A DNA stretch of 64,000 nt from Chromatiaceae bacterium. GTDB taxonomy: Bacteria; Pseudomonadota; Gammaproteobacteria; Chromatiales; Chromatiaceae. The stretch covers positions 62,001-126,000 of the forward strand of contig JAJDNF010000030.1 in assembly GCA_022340805.1 (NCBI GenBank), in the 5' to 3' direction. Positions 52,648 through 61,727 of the stretch are shown piece by piece (position 1 is the first letter of the stretch; every line of letters begins with the position of its first letter). The notes under the pieces are model-generated. The model was not told where the DNA came from. It searched no databases and saw only the letters and a list, made by a program, of their open reading frames with translations. The translations under genes and the position numbers were made by a program.

Positions 52648-53319
52648 CTAAGCTTCCCGCTGGGGCGTTGCAAGCTGGCCAAGCGACTCGCTGGCGATCT
52701 CGCGTACCTCACGGTCGTCATCGTCGCTCATCCTCGTGAGCAGGGCCTGTGCATCCGCGCCGCCGGTCAGGCCGAGGAAGTGCGCGGCGTCGGCGCGCAC
52801 CTGGGCGTGCGGACTGGCGGCAAGCGGCGCGATATCATCCACCAGTCCTGCCGGCAGGCCGCCGGTGGCCAGGTCCTCGAGTACCGCACCGACCCCGATG
52901 CGCGCGGCAAACGGGGTGTCCAGGTCGCCTGCCAGTGCAATCAGCGGCGGCAGCAACTCCGGGCTGCGCCGGCACGCCGCGATCACCGCGTCGAGCTGGC
53001 CCGTCTGCAGGCTTTCACTCAGATACGCGCGCATTCCCGCCGCGCTGCCGGCCCGCTCAGCCCAACTGGCCAGCTCGCTGTGTGTGTGCGCGCCGCTGAG
53101 CTCAAACGGGCCGATCCGAAACCACGGCACCGCGCGCGCGCCGCGCGTCTGAGCCGCCTCCGGGTGTACCGAGATGTTGTACACGTCCAGACGACCGATC
53201 CGGCCCTGCTTGACCAACTCCGCGAGGCTGGACAGCACGACGGGGCAGTGCACGCAGCCCGGGGCAATCAGCAGTTCGGCGTCCGGAATATCGGTCTTGG
53301 TCATCGGCAGGGTCCACAT
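52648..53319 (-). CDS. Thioredoxin-fold protein with HEAT-like repeats
   Basis: About 223 residues (start at 53319 or 53304). The N-terminal thioredoxin/glutaredoxin-like part has a CxxC in LLIAPGCVHCPVVLSSLAEL, then VYNISVHPEAAQTRGARAVPWFRIG, the usual cis-Pro region. The C-terminal ~100 residues look like HEAT/PBS repeats (IAPLAASPHAQVRADAAHFLGL, DDDDREVREIASESLGQL). Likely a thiol-disulfide or regulatory partner protein. Divergent from aprBA across a 407-base region, a suggestive position for redox control of sulfur oxidation (inference). Confidence 0.75.
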   Translation of the reverse strand: MWTLPMTKTDIPDAELLIAPGCVHCPVVLSSLAELVKQGRIGRLDVYNISVHPEAAQTRGARAVPWFRIGPFELSGAHTHSELASWAERAGSAAGMRAYLSESLQTGQLDAVIAACRRSPELLPPLIALAGDLDTPFAARIGVGAVLEDLATGGLPAGLVDDIAPLAASPHAQVRADAAHFLGLTGGADAQALLTRMSDDDDREVREIASESLGQLATPQREA

Positions 53320-53726
53320 GTCGTCGCCGGATTGTCGCACAGCCGCGGCCGGTAGATACCCTCGATGGCCCACAAAATCGCCGCCGCGGCTTGAAGAAAA
53401 GCGTTTGTAAACAATAGGTTGACTACCTGTATTAGAAAAAGAAATAAGGCTAATTTATGCCTGCCGACCGTAAAACTGTTTGGCGTTTTTCGTGCACTCT
53501 CTCTATGTTTACCCACCCCGAGGCCCTGCCGGGCGCCTGCGCGTGATGACGAGTACGTGCCTGACCTGGCAAATGGTCGGCTATCCGGAGGCCGGGTTGC
53601 CAGACAGGTGGGCCAACTGAATTGAAGCTGCTGGACGGTCCTGACTGAACCCCCGGGTCGCTTCGAAGAGAACTGTCGCCTTCGGGTGACATCAACACTG
53701 CAGTGTAACCTCAGGAGAAATCATCG
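53320..53726. promoter_or_regulatory. Upstream region of aprBA
   Basis: 407 bases between the thioredoxin/HEAT gene and aprB. An AT-rich block (about 53400-53460) contains TTGACT at 53419-53424, but no convincing -10 at the right distance. The last 40 bases hold AGGAGA, the aprB ribosome site. It must contain the aprBA promoter and a long leader, but its elements cannot be fixed. Confidence 0.4.
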
Positions 53727-54194
53727 ATGCCTACATTCGTACGTACCGATAAGTGCGATGGCTGTAAGGGCCAGGACAAGACGGCGTGCATGTATATCTG
53801 CCCGCACGACTTGATGAAACTGGATATGGACGGTTCGGAAACCGGCCACGCCATGAAGTCGTACAACCAGGAGCCGGAGCAGTGCTGGGAGTGTTACTCC
53901 TGCATCAAGATCTGCCCGCAGAACGCAATCGAAGCGCGTCCTTATGCCGACATCGTGCCGCTGGGGGCCTCTGTACAGCCGCTGCGTGGCACGGATTCGA
54001 TCATGTGGACCATCAAGTTCCGCAACGGCACCATGAAGCGTTTCAAGTTCCCGATCCGCACCACCCCGGAAGGCTCGATCGATCCTTATGGTGGCAAGCC
54101 TGCTGCTGACATCAACAAGATCGCCGACAACGGTTTCTTCGTTGAAGCGAATGGCTACCGCGCCGGTAACCCGAGCGAGCTGATCGCGAAGTAA
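53727..54194 (+). CDS. aprB: Adenylylsulfate reductase, beta subunit
   Basis: 155 residues. Iron-sulfur partner of AprA; it passes electrons between the FAD site and the membrane electron carrier. Two [4Fe-4S] clusters are visible: C10, C13, C21, C25 and C53, C56, C59, C63. The C-terminal extension (about 70-150) matches AprB. In sulfur oxidisers AprBA runs toward APS, converting sulfite plus AMP to adenylyl sulfate. aprA follows after 49 bases. Confidence 0.97.
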   Translation: MPTFVRTDKCDGCKGQDKTACMYICPHDLMKLDMDGSETGHAMKSYNQEPEQCWECYSCIKICPQNAIEARPYADIVPLGASVQPLRGTDSIMWTIKFRNGTMKRFKFPIRTTPEGSIDPYGGKPAADINKIADNGFFVEANGYRAGNPSELIAK

Positions 54195-54243
54195 TCGCGA
54201 CCCGCACGGACTGGTAAAGATTGAGAGTAAAGAGGTATTAACA

Positions 54244-56241
54244 ATGGCTGAATTTGGTAAACCAGACGTCGTCGAAGAAGAGGTAGACATCCTCATCATC
54301 GGCGGTGGCATGGCCGCTTGCGGCGCGGGCTATGAGATTGGCCCGTGGCTCGACGCTGCCAAGGCGCAGGGCGTCGACATCAAGGTCAAATTGGTCGACA
54401 AGGCTGCAATGGATCGTTCCGGTGCGGTCGCACAGGGTCTGTCCGCTATCAACACCTACATCGGTTCGGAGCAGGACCCGGCGGACTACGCCCGTATGGT
54501 CTCCAACGACCTGATGGGTATCACCCGCGACGACCTGGCCTACGACCTCGGCCGTCACGTCGACGAGTCGGTGCACCTGTTCGAAGAATGGGGCCTGCCG
54601 ATCTGGAAGATGGACGAGAACGGTGAGCGTCACGACGGTTCCAAGGGCATGACCCCGCTGAAGGATGGCGGCAAGCCCGTGCGTTCCGGTAAGTGGCAGA
54701 TCATGATCAACGGCGAATCCTACAAGTGGATCGTCGCCGAGGCCGCGAAGAAGGCGCTGGGTACCGACCGTATCCAGGAGCGCGTGTTCATCGTCAAGCT
54801 GGTCAACGACAAGAACGACAAGAACCGCGTTGCCGGTGCTGTCGGTTTCTCGGTCCGCGATCACCAGCTGTATGTGTACAAGGCCAAGGCCATCCTGCTG
54901 GTTGCCGGCGGCTGCGTAAACATCTTCCGCCCGCGTTCGGTCGGTGAGGGTCAGGGTCGTGCCTGGTACCCGGTGTGGAACTCCGGTTCGACCTACGCCA
55001 TGGCCGCCGAGGCTGGCGCCGAGCTGACCATGATGGAAAACCGCTTCGTACCTACCCGTTTCAAAGACGGCTACGGTCCGGTTGGCGCGTGGTTCCTGCT
55101 CTTCAAATCGAAGGCCACCAATGCCTTCGGGGAAGTGTACATGGACCGCAACAAGGAAATGCTGAACGACTACCCGCCGTACGGCCAGGCCGCCGTTCCT
55201 GCTTCCTGCCTGCGTAACCACCTGATGCTGAAGGAAATGAAGGAAGGCCGCGGTCCGATCTGGATGGACACCGTCACCGCGCTCGCCAACCTGCGTGAAA
55301 CCCTGTCGCCACGTGAGGTAAAGCACCTCGAGGCAGAGGCGTGGGAAGACTTCCTCGACATGTGTATCGGCCAGTGCGGAATCTGGGCTGGTGAGAACAT
55401 CGAGCCGGAGAAGAAAAATTCCGAACTGATGCCGACCGAGCCCTACCTGCTCGGCTCTCACTCCGGCTGCTGCGGCATCTGGGTTTCGGGCCCGACCGAC
55501 GTCGGCGCTCCGACCGACGAGGCACTTGGCGACGGCATCCCGGATCACCTGCCTTCTGGCTGGAACTGGGGCTACCGCGGTATGACCACCATCAAGGGTC
55601 TGTTCACTGCCGGTGACGGCGTGGGCGCATCCGGCCACAAGTTCTCCTCCGGCTCGCACGCCGAAGGCCGCATGTGCGCCAAGTCGATGGTCAAGTACGT
55701 CATGGACAACAAGGATCTCAAGCCGGAACTCGACACCTCTGTCGACGATCTGATCGAAGAGATCTACCGTCCGGTACGTAACTACCTTGAGCACAAGGAC
55801 TACACCACTGCGATCGACGTGAACCCGAACTACATCACGCCGAAAATGCTGCAGTTCCGTCTGCAGAAGATCATGGACGAATACGTCGCGGGGGTTGCCA
55901 CCTACTACACCACCAACGAGCACATGCTCGCTCTGGCGGAGCAGAAGCTGGAAATGCTGAAGGAAGACGCGCTGAAGATGCGTGCCAAGGACCTCCACGA
56001 GCTGCTGCGCGCGTGGGAGAACTACCACCGCATCCTGACCGCAGAAGCCCACATGAAACACATCCAGTTCCGTGAAGAATCCCGCTACCCGGGCTTCTAC
56101 TACCGCATGGACAAGAACTTCGTCGACGAAGAAAACTGGAAGTGCTTCGTGAACTCGGTCTACGACCGGACCACCAAGACCTGGACCTGCTTCAAGCGCG
56201 CCCACAAGGACCTGGTGGACAAGTCCAAGCTGTTTAAGTAA
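54244..56241 (+). CDS. aprA: Adenylylsulfate reductase, alpha subunit
   Basis: 665 residues, the standard size. FAD-binding subunit of the APS reductase. Motifs: IIGGGMAACGAGYEIG near 18-33, DRSGAVAQGLSAINTYIG near 58-75, and GLFTAGDGVGASGHKFSSGSHAEGR near 448-472, the FAD C-terminal site. Together with AprB it forms the cytoplasmic heterodimer(s) for reversible AMP + sulfite/APS conversion. AGAGGT precedes the ATG. The GC-ending codons and strong terminator suggest high expression. Confidence 0.98.
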   Translation: MAEFGKPDVVEEEVDILIIGGGMAACGAGYEIGPWLDAAKAQGVDIKVKLVDKAAMDRSGAVAQGLSAINTYIGSEQDPADYARMVSNDLMGITRDDLAYDLGRHVDESVHLFEEWGLPIWKMDENGERHDGSKGMTPLKDGGKPVRSGKWQIMINGESYKWIVAEAAKKALGTDRIQERVFIVKLVNDKNDKNRVAGAVGFSVRDHQLYVYKAKAILLVAGGCVNIFRPRSVGEGQGRAWYPVWNSGSTYAMAAEAGAELTMMENRFVPTRFKDGYGPVGAWFLLFKSKATNAFGEVYMDRNKEMLNDYPPYGQAAVPASCLRNHLMLKEMKEGRGPIWMDTVTALANLRETLSPREVKHLEAEAWEDFLDMCIGQCGIWAGENIEPEKKNSELMPTEPYLLGSHSGCCGIWVSGPTDVGAPTDEALGDGIPDHLPSGWNWGYRGMTTIKGLFTAGDGVGASGHKFSSGSHAEGRMCAKSMVKYVMDNKDLKPELDTSVDDLIEEIYRPVRNYLEHKDYTTAIDVNPNYITPKMLQFRLQKIMDEYVAGVATYYTTNEHMLALAEQKLEMLKEDALKMRAKDLHELLRAWENYHRILTAEAHMKHIQFREESRYPGFYYRMDKNFVDEENWKCFVNSVYDRTTKTWTCFKRAHKDLVDKSKLFK

Positions 56242-56271
56242 TCACTGCTTGACAGTCTGAAGACTGATTGA

Positions 56272-56301
56272 CCGGGCGCCGTAAGGCGCCCGGTTTTTTT
56301 T
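56272..56301 (+). terminator. Rho-independent terminator of aprBA
   Basis: Nine-base stem CCGGGCGCC, GTAA loop, GGCGCCCGG, then eight Ts. It is 30 bases after the aprA stop. The following 260 bases to the next ATG hold no gene I can support. Confidence 0.95.
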
Positions 56302-56560
56302 GTGCCGGGCCGACATCTTCAGACGCGCGCAGTAAAGGGTGTGCCGAACCTATTCCGGACTGGCCGCCTTGTGGAGCCGCATAGCCCCTGCCAACCCATT
56401 GCAAGGGGTCGGGGCAGCGCGCACGGCCCGGGCCGGCCGTTTTCTCGGCAAGAAGATCAGAAAAACCTTATAATCCGCAACCTTTGTGTGATTCGGCCAT
56501 GGTTTAGGGTTACTCCATGGTCTGCAGAACGCGGCGTATCGCCACCTGAGGAATGAGCCC

Positions 56561-57460
56561 ATGAGCGACGAAAAACTCGATATCCCGGATCAGTTCGCCA
56601 GCCCGGCAGTGCCGGCATTGTTGTCCGACGACAGCCTCATTCAGTTTAAATGCTACAAGGGTATCTCCTGTTTCAATGCCTGCTGCCGGCATGCCGACGT
56701 GACCCTGGCACCGTATGACGTGCTGCGCCTGCAGCAGCGTCTGGGCATGAATTCCGCCGAGTTCCTGAAGGCGCACACGGTACCTTTCCAGCTGGATGCC
56801 GACGGCGTACCTGGGATCAAGCTGCGTACCGACAATGACGGCGCCTGCCTGCTGCTCGATGGGGACAACGGTTGCAGCGTTTACGAGGATCGGCCCACGG
56901 TCTGTCGCTATTACCCGGTCGCGTTGCTGAATATGCGCGAGAAAGATACCTACCAGTCGAAGCAACAGTACTCCTTGGTGCGCGAAGAGCACTGCAAGGG
57001 TCATGAAGAGGCGCGCGAGATCAGCCTGCGTGACTACCGCAAGGAGCAGGGCGTCGAGCAGTACGACGAGTTCAATCGCAGTTGGTATGAACTGATCCTC
57101 AAGAAGAAATCCGGTGGGCCTGGTGTCGGCAAGCCGAACGAGATGAGCCTGCAGCTGTTCTTCATGGCGTCGTTCAATTTTGACATGCTGCGCAAGTTCG
57201 TGATGAGCGACAACTTCAAGGCCTCCTACAACCTGCCGGATGAGACCTATGCCGAGGTCGCAGAAGACGACATTGCGCTGATGAAGCTCGGCAACCGGCT
57301 GATGCGCCAGGCGCTGTTTGGTGAGAAGACCATCCCGGAGAACAGCGGTGCCTGGGAGCGGCGGGTCGATGTGCGCAAGGAGATCTGGGAGACCCGTGCC
57401 AAGGCCGAGGTCGAGGCGCGCAATGCCAAGGTCGAGGAACAGATGCGCGACGAGACCTGA
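56561..57460 (+). CDS. YkgJ-type cysteine-cluster protein
   Basis: 299 residues. The first half has the CxxxCC...C pattern of YkgJ/Fe-S or zinc-binding proteins: FKCYKGISCFNACCRH near 29-44, CLLLDGDNGCSVYEDRPTVCRYYP near 89-112, and the C-terminal partner Cys in EEHCKGH near 146. Such proteins likely bind a metal or Fe-S cluster; the role is unknown. It lies 320 bases after aprA, between two terminators. Confidence 0.78.
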   Translation: MSDEKLDIPDQFASPAVPALLSDDSLIQFKCYKGISCFNACCRHADVTLAPYDVLRLQQRLGMNSAEFLKAHTVPFQLDADGVPGIKLRTDNDGACLLLDGDNGCSVYEDRPTVCRYYPVALLNMREKDTYQSKQQYSLVREEHCKGHEEAREISLRDYRKEQGVEQYDEFNRSWYELILKKKSGGPGVGKPNEMSLQLFFMASFNFDMLRKFVMSDNFKASYNLPDETYAEVAEDDIALMKLGNRLMRQALFGEKTIPENSGAWERRVDVRKEIWETRAKAEVEARNAKVEEQMRDET

Positions 57461-57485
57461 ACGCAGCATGCTGTGACCCGAAATG

Positions 57486-57512
57486 ACCGCGGCCTGGCCC
57501 GCGGTTTTTTTG
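57486..57512 (+). terminator. Terminator after the YkgJ-type gene
   Basis: Stem ACCGCGG/CCGCGGT with a six-base loop, followed by TTTTTTT. It separates this gene from the convergent MFS gene. Confidence 0.85.
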
Positions 57513-57541
57513 TGCGGCGGCAGGCTCAGGGCCGAGCAGGT

Positions 57542-58963
57542 TCAGGCCTTGTCCGGTCGGTTCTTCTCGGCGCGGCCTGCACGCTCGTCGGTGCGCAAAA
57601 ACGACGCAATATCGAAGCTCACGCCGGAAAACACCGAGAAGCGCGTAAAACGGAAGACGACACGGCGCGGTGAGGCGCGCCGTACCGTTCGCACCTCACG
57701 CAATACCGGCAGGAAGATCAGCGCCACGGCGAGGCGCGCCGCGAACGACAGCAGGAACACCCCGAGCAATGGGTATTCGAACGAAATCGCCAGATCGCTG
57801 TGTTCCCAGTCGGGCATCCATAGAATCGCTGCCGCGCCAAGCTGGGCCCCGATGAATGCCGCCAGGGCGTTGGTGATGTTGGCCGTGGTGATCGGCGCGG
57901 ACATGTCGGTATCGTCGGAAAGGTCGTAGAAGAAACTGCCGGTGCTCAGCGAAAACCCACCCCAGGCCAGGCCCGAGAATGCCTGCACCAGCAACAGATA
58001 GTAGACGTTGTCGGACAACACCCAGAGCAGCGGGACGAACGGGATCAGCCAGCCGGTGATTGCGAGGATCAGGCGGTTGCCAAACGCGTCCGATACCCGG
58101 CCCCACCCGTTCAGGGTGAGAAACTGCGCGAACACCGAGGCGGCCGTCACGGTCATGAACTCCAGATAGCTGAACCGCAGGTCGCGCAGCATGTGCACGG
58201 CAAAAAATGGGGCCGATACCGCCGTCGCGAAACTCATCCCGGCGTAGTAGTAGAGGAACAGCGCGAACGGTGTCTTGCGCTGTCCGGCACGCCACACCGG
58301 TATCAATGGCAGCCAGCCGTGCGCCTGGGTCTCGCCGCGCGGGCTGCGATCTGGCAACAGGTTCAGGTAGTGGCTCGAAACCAGGCGGGCAATGCCGGCC
58401 AGGGAAAACAGGAACAGGAAGCCGTACAAGACCTGATCATGGGTGCGCGCCCACTCGAGCACCCCACCGGCGACGATCAGTGTGCCGAAACTGACCAGTG
58501 TCGTGATCTGCGTGCGGCGCGAAAAATAGCGGCCACGTTCTCTCTGCGGAACCAGTGGCCGCATCAGCGAGGGCCAGTGCGGCGAGATGATGTTGCCGAA
58601 AACGTAGTAGCCGACCACGCAGGCAATTAGGCCGGTGGCCGCATCGTGCGGCAGCAGCAGCGCGACCAGCATGATCGGCAGCCACATCATCGCCTGGCCG
58701 ACGGCGCCGGCGACCACGAGGCGTCCGCGCCCGATTCGCCAGCGACGATGCAGCCAGGTCGAAAACAACTGGGCGACTGCTCCGAGCAGCGGCGGTATCG
58801 ACGCCAGCATGGCCATCTGCGGCTCGGTGAAGCGCAGGTGGATCGCGTAGGCCGACAGGTAGCTCTCGCCGGCCCCGGTCATCACCGAATAGGCGGAACC
58901 GTCCTTGATCGAACGGCTCAGCGCAAGGGCGCGCTCAGAGTCGTTGGCGGTTTCGTTAGACAT
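57542..58963 (-). CDS. MFS transporter
   Basis: 473 residues with about 12 membrane helices (MFS-type). N-terminal LSRSIKDGSAYSVMTGAGESYLSAYAIHL and MAMLASIPPLLGAVAQLFSTWLHRRW are typical of the MFS family that includes permeases for unknown substrates. The ATG at 58963 is used; the in-frame extension to 59161 lacks similarity. The substrate cannot be stated. A convergent terminator (57486-57512) lies past its stop. Confidence 0.82.
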   Translation of the reverse strand: MSNETANDSERALALSRSIKDGSAYSVMTGAGESYLSAYAIHLRFTEPQMAMLASIPPLLGAVAQLFSTWLHRRWRIGRGRLVVAGAVGQAMMWLPIMLVALLLPHDAATGLIACVVGYYVFGNIISPHWPSLMRPLVPQRERGRYFSRRTQITTLVSFGTLIVAGGVLEWARTHDQVLYGFLFLFSLAGIARLVSSHYLNLLPDRSPRGETQAHGWLPLIPVWRAGQRKTPFALFLYYYAGMSFATAVSAPFFAVHMLRDLRFSYLEFMTVTAASVFAQFLTLNGWGRVSDAFGNRLILAITGWLIPFVPLLWVLSDNVYYLLLVQAFSGLAWGGFSLSTGSFFYDLSDDTDMSAPITTANITNALAAFIGAQLGAAAILWMPDWEHSDLAISFEYPLLGVFLLSFAARLAVALIFLPVLREVRTVRRASPRRVVFRFTRFSVFSGVSFDIASFLRTDERAGRAEKNRPDKA

Positions 58964-59117
58964 CCGGATTACTTCGCGATCCGCCTTACGTCGGTGCAGG
59001 TCGGGTTTATGTAACCAGACGTGCGCATCCGCGCAGGTCCTGCCTGTTTTCTGGCAGGCTTCGGCAAAGGTGCCTGACCTCCAGTCGCTGATCCGGCGTG
59101 CCCTCGGGTCAGCGCCC

Positions 59118-59408
59118 TCAGCTCTCGCCGATCTCGCGTCGGTGGCGCCAGATGCGGACAAAGGGTACGCCTATCGACAGCATCAGGAGCAGCATCGCGA
59201 TCGATATCCGGTCATGTTGTGCCAGATAGATAACGACCGCGAAGGCCGCCACCATCGACAGTGTCGAGTCGATCAGCGCACGCCGGATCAGCTGTCTGCG
59301 TACCGCTTCCGTCTCGCTGCCGGTGATGAACAGGACCAGCACCGGCAGCAGATAGTGCAGCGGGGCATAGAACGCGATGATGATCGTCCAGACGATGACG
59401 TCGTCCAT
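59118..59408 (-). CDS. Small membrane protein, function unknown
   Basis: 96 residues with about three membrane helices (VWTIIIAFYAPLHYLLPVLVLFITG; LSMVAAFAVVIYLA; ISIAMLLLMLSIGVPFV). No family recognised. The start at 59408 is supported by MDDVIVW and a weak GGA site. It is downstream of the sulfur globule gene on the same strand, behind that gene's terminator, and upstream of the MFS gene. Confidence 0.65.
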   Translation of the reverse strand: MDDVIVWTIIIAFYAPLHYLLPVLVLFITGSETEAVRRQLIRRALIDSTLSMVAAFAVVIYLAQHDRISIAMLLLMLSIGVPFVRIWRHRREIGES

Positions 59409-59461
59409 GTTCCGGTCCGGTACGGATGGTCGCTGCAAGGGTACTGATACGGCCGGCAAAG

Positions 59462-59491
59462 AAAAACCCCGTACCTCGCTGAGGTACGGGG
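59462..59491 (-). terminator. Terminator of the sulfur globule gene
   Basis: Read on the minus strand: CCCCGTACCTC, short loop AGC, GAGGTACGGGG, then TTTTT. It lies 20 bases past the stop of the gene at 59511. Confidence 0.9.
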
Positions 59492-59510
59492 CAGTACTGC
59501 GGTTATCCCG

Positions 59511-59915
59511 CTATTCGCTCTTGGCCTTTGCCTTCGCAGGGGCCCGCGCCGGGGCTGCGACGACGGGGGCGTAGCGATAGCCGCCGTAGTACGGGTAGCC
59601 GTAGCCGCCCCACGGGCCAGCATAGCGATAGCCGCCGTAATACGGATAGCCATAGCCGCCCCACGGGCCGCCGTAACCGCCGTAGTACGGGTAGCCGTAG
59701 CCACCCCACGGGCCGCCGTAGCCCCACGGGCCACCACCATAGCCCCAGGGGCCGCCGCCATAGCCGCCCCAGCCGCCGCCAAAGAACTCTTCCATCCAGT
59801 AACGGGGATCCCAGGGATCGTACGGGTTCCAACCGCCGCCCCACCACGCAGATACATTGGTCGCTGAGGCAAGGAGCAATCCAGCCAGCAGCGAGAGTGC
59901 GGTACGTTTGTTCAT
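59511..59915 (-). CDS. Sulfur globule protein
   Basis: 134 residues. Signal peptide about 1-23 ending VSA before WWGGGWNPYDPWD. The mature part is Gly/Tyr/Trp/Pro-rich with repeats of about 17 residues (GPWGGYGYPYYGGYRYA twice, with variants), and the tail APARAPAKAKAKSE. This matches Sgp envelope proteins of sulfur-storing purple and other bacteria. Secreted to the periplasm, they coat elemental sulfur globules. GGAGAGG precedes the ATG; a strong terminator follows. High expression is likely. Confidence 0.82.
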   Translation of the reverse strand: MNKRTALSLLAGLLLASATNVSAWWGGGWNPYDPWDPRYWMEEFFGGGWGGYGGGPWGYGGGPWGYGGPWGGYGYPYYGGYGGPWGGYGYPYYGGYRYAGPWGGYGYPYYGGYRYAPVVAAPARAPAKAKAKSE

Positions 59916-60123
59916 TGTCCTCTCCTTACTGCCCTTTAGAATATTCTGGTTCTCTAATGCTTTTTTAACGCTAAGCGGCGATCCGTATTTTGAGTTTGAT
60001 CAAATACTTTCGATGCAGTCGGAGAGCGGCGGGTGCTTGGGTGCCTGCGGATGGCAGAGGAGCGGCTTGCGCAGTGCCGCGGGGAAGCAACGCCTGTGCC
60101 ACGGCGCCGTATACCTGCAAGAA

Positions 60124-60153
60124 AAAAACCCCGCTTCGATGAGCGGGGTTTTT
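60124..60153 (-). terminator. Terminator after hdrB
   Basis: On the minus strand a seven-base stem CCCCGCT/AGCGGGG with a 6-base loop, flanked by A and T tracts (AAAAA...TTTTT). It lies 21 bases past the hdrB stop. The stretch 59916-60123 upstream of the sulfur globule gene holds no other supported gene. Confidence 0.9.
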
Positions 60154-60173
60154 AGCGTCCGAGGGCGTTCGGC

Positions 60174-61073
60174 CTACTTGCCCGCCAGCGCCTCCAGTTG
60201 TTTGGCCGGGATCACCTGGCCGTTCAGGGCCGCATCCTTGGCCGAGCGACCGTAGGCGACCGCCATCAGGGTCGAGTAGTAAACCACCGGCATCTTGAAC
60301 TTGGTGCCGTGGGTGGCGTTGATCTGGTCCTGGTAGACCTCGACGTTCATCTGGCACACCGGACAGGGGGTGACGATCATGTCGGCCCCGTGGTCGTAGG
60401 CGGCCTCGATGATGCCCTTGATCATCACCTGCGACTTCTCCGGCTCGGAGAACGCCAATGCGCCGCCGCAGCATTGCACCTTCTTCTCGTAATCCGGGAT
60501 CGAATCCGCGCCCAGGGTCTCGACCAGCTTGTCCAGGTACTTCGGGTTCTCGTAGCTCTCGCCGGCGATCCCGAAAGGACGGTTGGTCTGGCAGCCGACG
60601 TAGCCGGCGATCTTGATGCCCTCGAGCGGCTTCTTGACCTTGGCGCCGATCGCGTCATAGCCGATATCCTGGATCAGGACCTCGGCCATGTGCTTGATCG
60701 GGGCATCGTTCTTCAGCGTCAGGCCGGCCTCGGCCAGCGCGGTGTTGGTCTCGGCCAGCAGGCCCTGGTCGTGTTGCAGGCGCTCCTGGGTCTCGCGTGT
60801 GGCGAGCCAGCAGGCCGCACAGGTGGCGACGATCTCCTGGCCGGGGTTGTGTTCCTCGGACAGCGCGATGTTGCGTGCCGACAGGGCCAGGCGCGGCAGC
60901 TCGCCGCCGCCGGCATAGCCGATCGACGCCGAGCAGCAGTTCCAGTCCGGGATCTCGTTCAGCTGGATATCCAGCTCTTCGCACATGGTCTGCACCGAGA
61001 CCAGATAGTTCGACGAGGATGCCCCTTTCTGAGAAGAGCATCCGGGGTAAAAAGAATATTCACGTTTTGCCAT
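60174..61073 (-). CDS. hdrB: HdrB-like CCG-domain subunit of the Qmo/Hdr complex
   Basis: 299 residues. Two CCG domains: C12, C46-C47, C85, C88 and C161, C201-C202, C237, C240, the pattern that binds the non-cubane [4Fe-4S] clusters of HdrB. It likely takes part in disulfide or quinone-linked electron transfer. GAGGAG precedes the ATG. Last gene of qmoB-hdrC-hdrB with a terminator right after it. Confidence 0.9.
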   Translation of the reverse strand: MAKREYSFYPGCSSQKGASSSNYLVSVQTMCEELDIQLNEIPDWNCCSASIGYAGGGELPRLALSARNIALSEEHNPGQEIVATCAACWLATRETQERLQHDQGLLAETNTALAEAGLTLKNDAPIKHMAEVLIQDIGYDAIGAKVKKPLEGIKIAGYVGCQTNRPFGIAGESYENPKYLDKLVETLGADSIPDYEKKVQCCGGALAFSEPEKSQVMIKGIIEAAYDHGADMIVTPCPVCQMNVEVYQDQINATHGTKFKMPVVYYSTLMAVAYGRSAKDAALNGQVIPAKQLEALAGK

Positions 61074-61088
61074 GGATACTTACTCCTC

Positions 61089-61715
61089 TTAAGCGCCGTG
61101 CTTGGCGAGGCGGGCCTCTTCAAGCTCCTGGGCCTTCTTGATGACCTTCTGGAAGCCGGACAGGTCCTTGACGGCATGACCACCGAGCATTTCCATCGGG
61201 TTCATGCGCTTGGTCTTGACCATGCCCAGACCGATGTCCTTCATCTTCAACGAGGTCTTGATGCCCTCGCCGAAGCCATTCATGAAGTACAGGCTCAGGC
61301 CCAGTTTCAGTTCGTTGACGCGGCCCTTTTTGATCAGATTGTCCCAGAAAAGCTGGGCAAATTTCGCGGTCGGCTGTCCCTGCGGCACGATACCCAGGCG
61401 TTTCGCGTAGTGCGCCAGGCCATGCATGATATGGGTGATCGGCAGCTCGCGCGGGCAGCGCACGATGCAGTTGTAGCAGGAGGTGCACATCCACATCGAG
61501 TCCGAGGCCAGGACCTCGTCACGCTTGCCGGCACGGATCATCATGAAGATCTTCTGCGGGGTGTGCTCCCAGGCGTCGCCCAGCGGGCACGAGCCGGCGC
61601 ACACGCCGCACTGCATGCACATCTTGACCCATTCGCCTTCCTCGACGTTCGCCTCAACCTCCGACAGGAAGCTGTTGCGATACTTTTCGACCATTGCTTT
61701 GTTCATATCGCTCAT
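61089..61715 (-). CDS. hdrC: HdrC-like iron-sulfur subunit
   Basis: 208 residues. Two [4Fe-4S] motifs: C33, C36, C39, C43 (CMQCGVCAGSC) and C77, C80, C83, C87 (CTSCYNCIVRC), the HdrC pattern. It lacks the membrane cytochrome b part of QmoC, so the electron path ends in a soluble HdrC-HdrB pair. The gap to hdrB is 15 bases, to qmoB 12 bases, giving one operon. GAGG lies upstream of the ATG. Confidence 0.9.
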   Translation of the reverse strand: MSDMNKAMVEKYRNSFLSEVEANVEEGEWVKMCMQCGVCAGSCPLGDAWEHTPQKIFMMIRAGKRDEVLASDSMWMCTSCYNCIVRCPRELPITHIMHGLAHYAKRLGIVPQGQPTAKFAQLFWDNLIKKGRVNELKLGLSLYFMNGFGEGIKTSLKMKDIGLGMVKTKRMNPMEMLGGHAVKDLSGFQKVIKKAQELEEARLAKHGA

Positions 61716-61727
61716 AACGAACCTCGC

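Noticed and set aside
54238-56205. Minus-strand open frame over aprA (655 residues)
   Set aside because: Mirror of the biased codon use of aprA; no recognisable domain.
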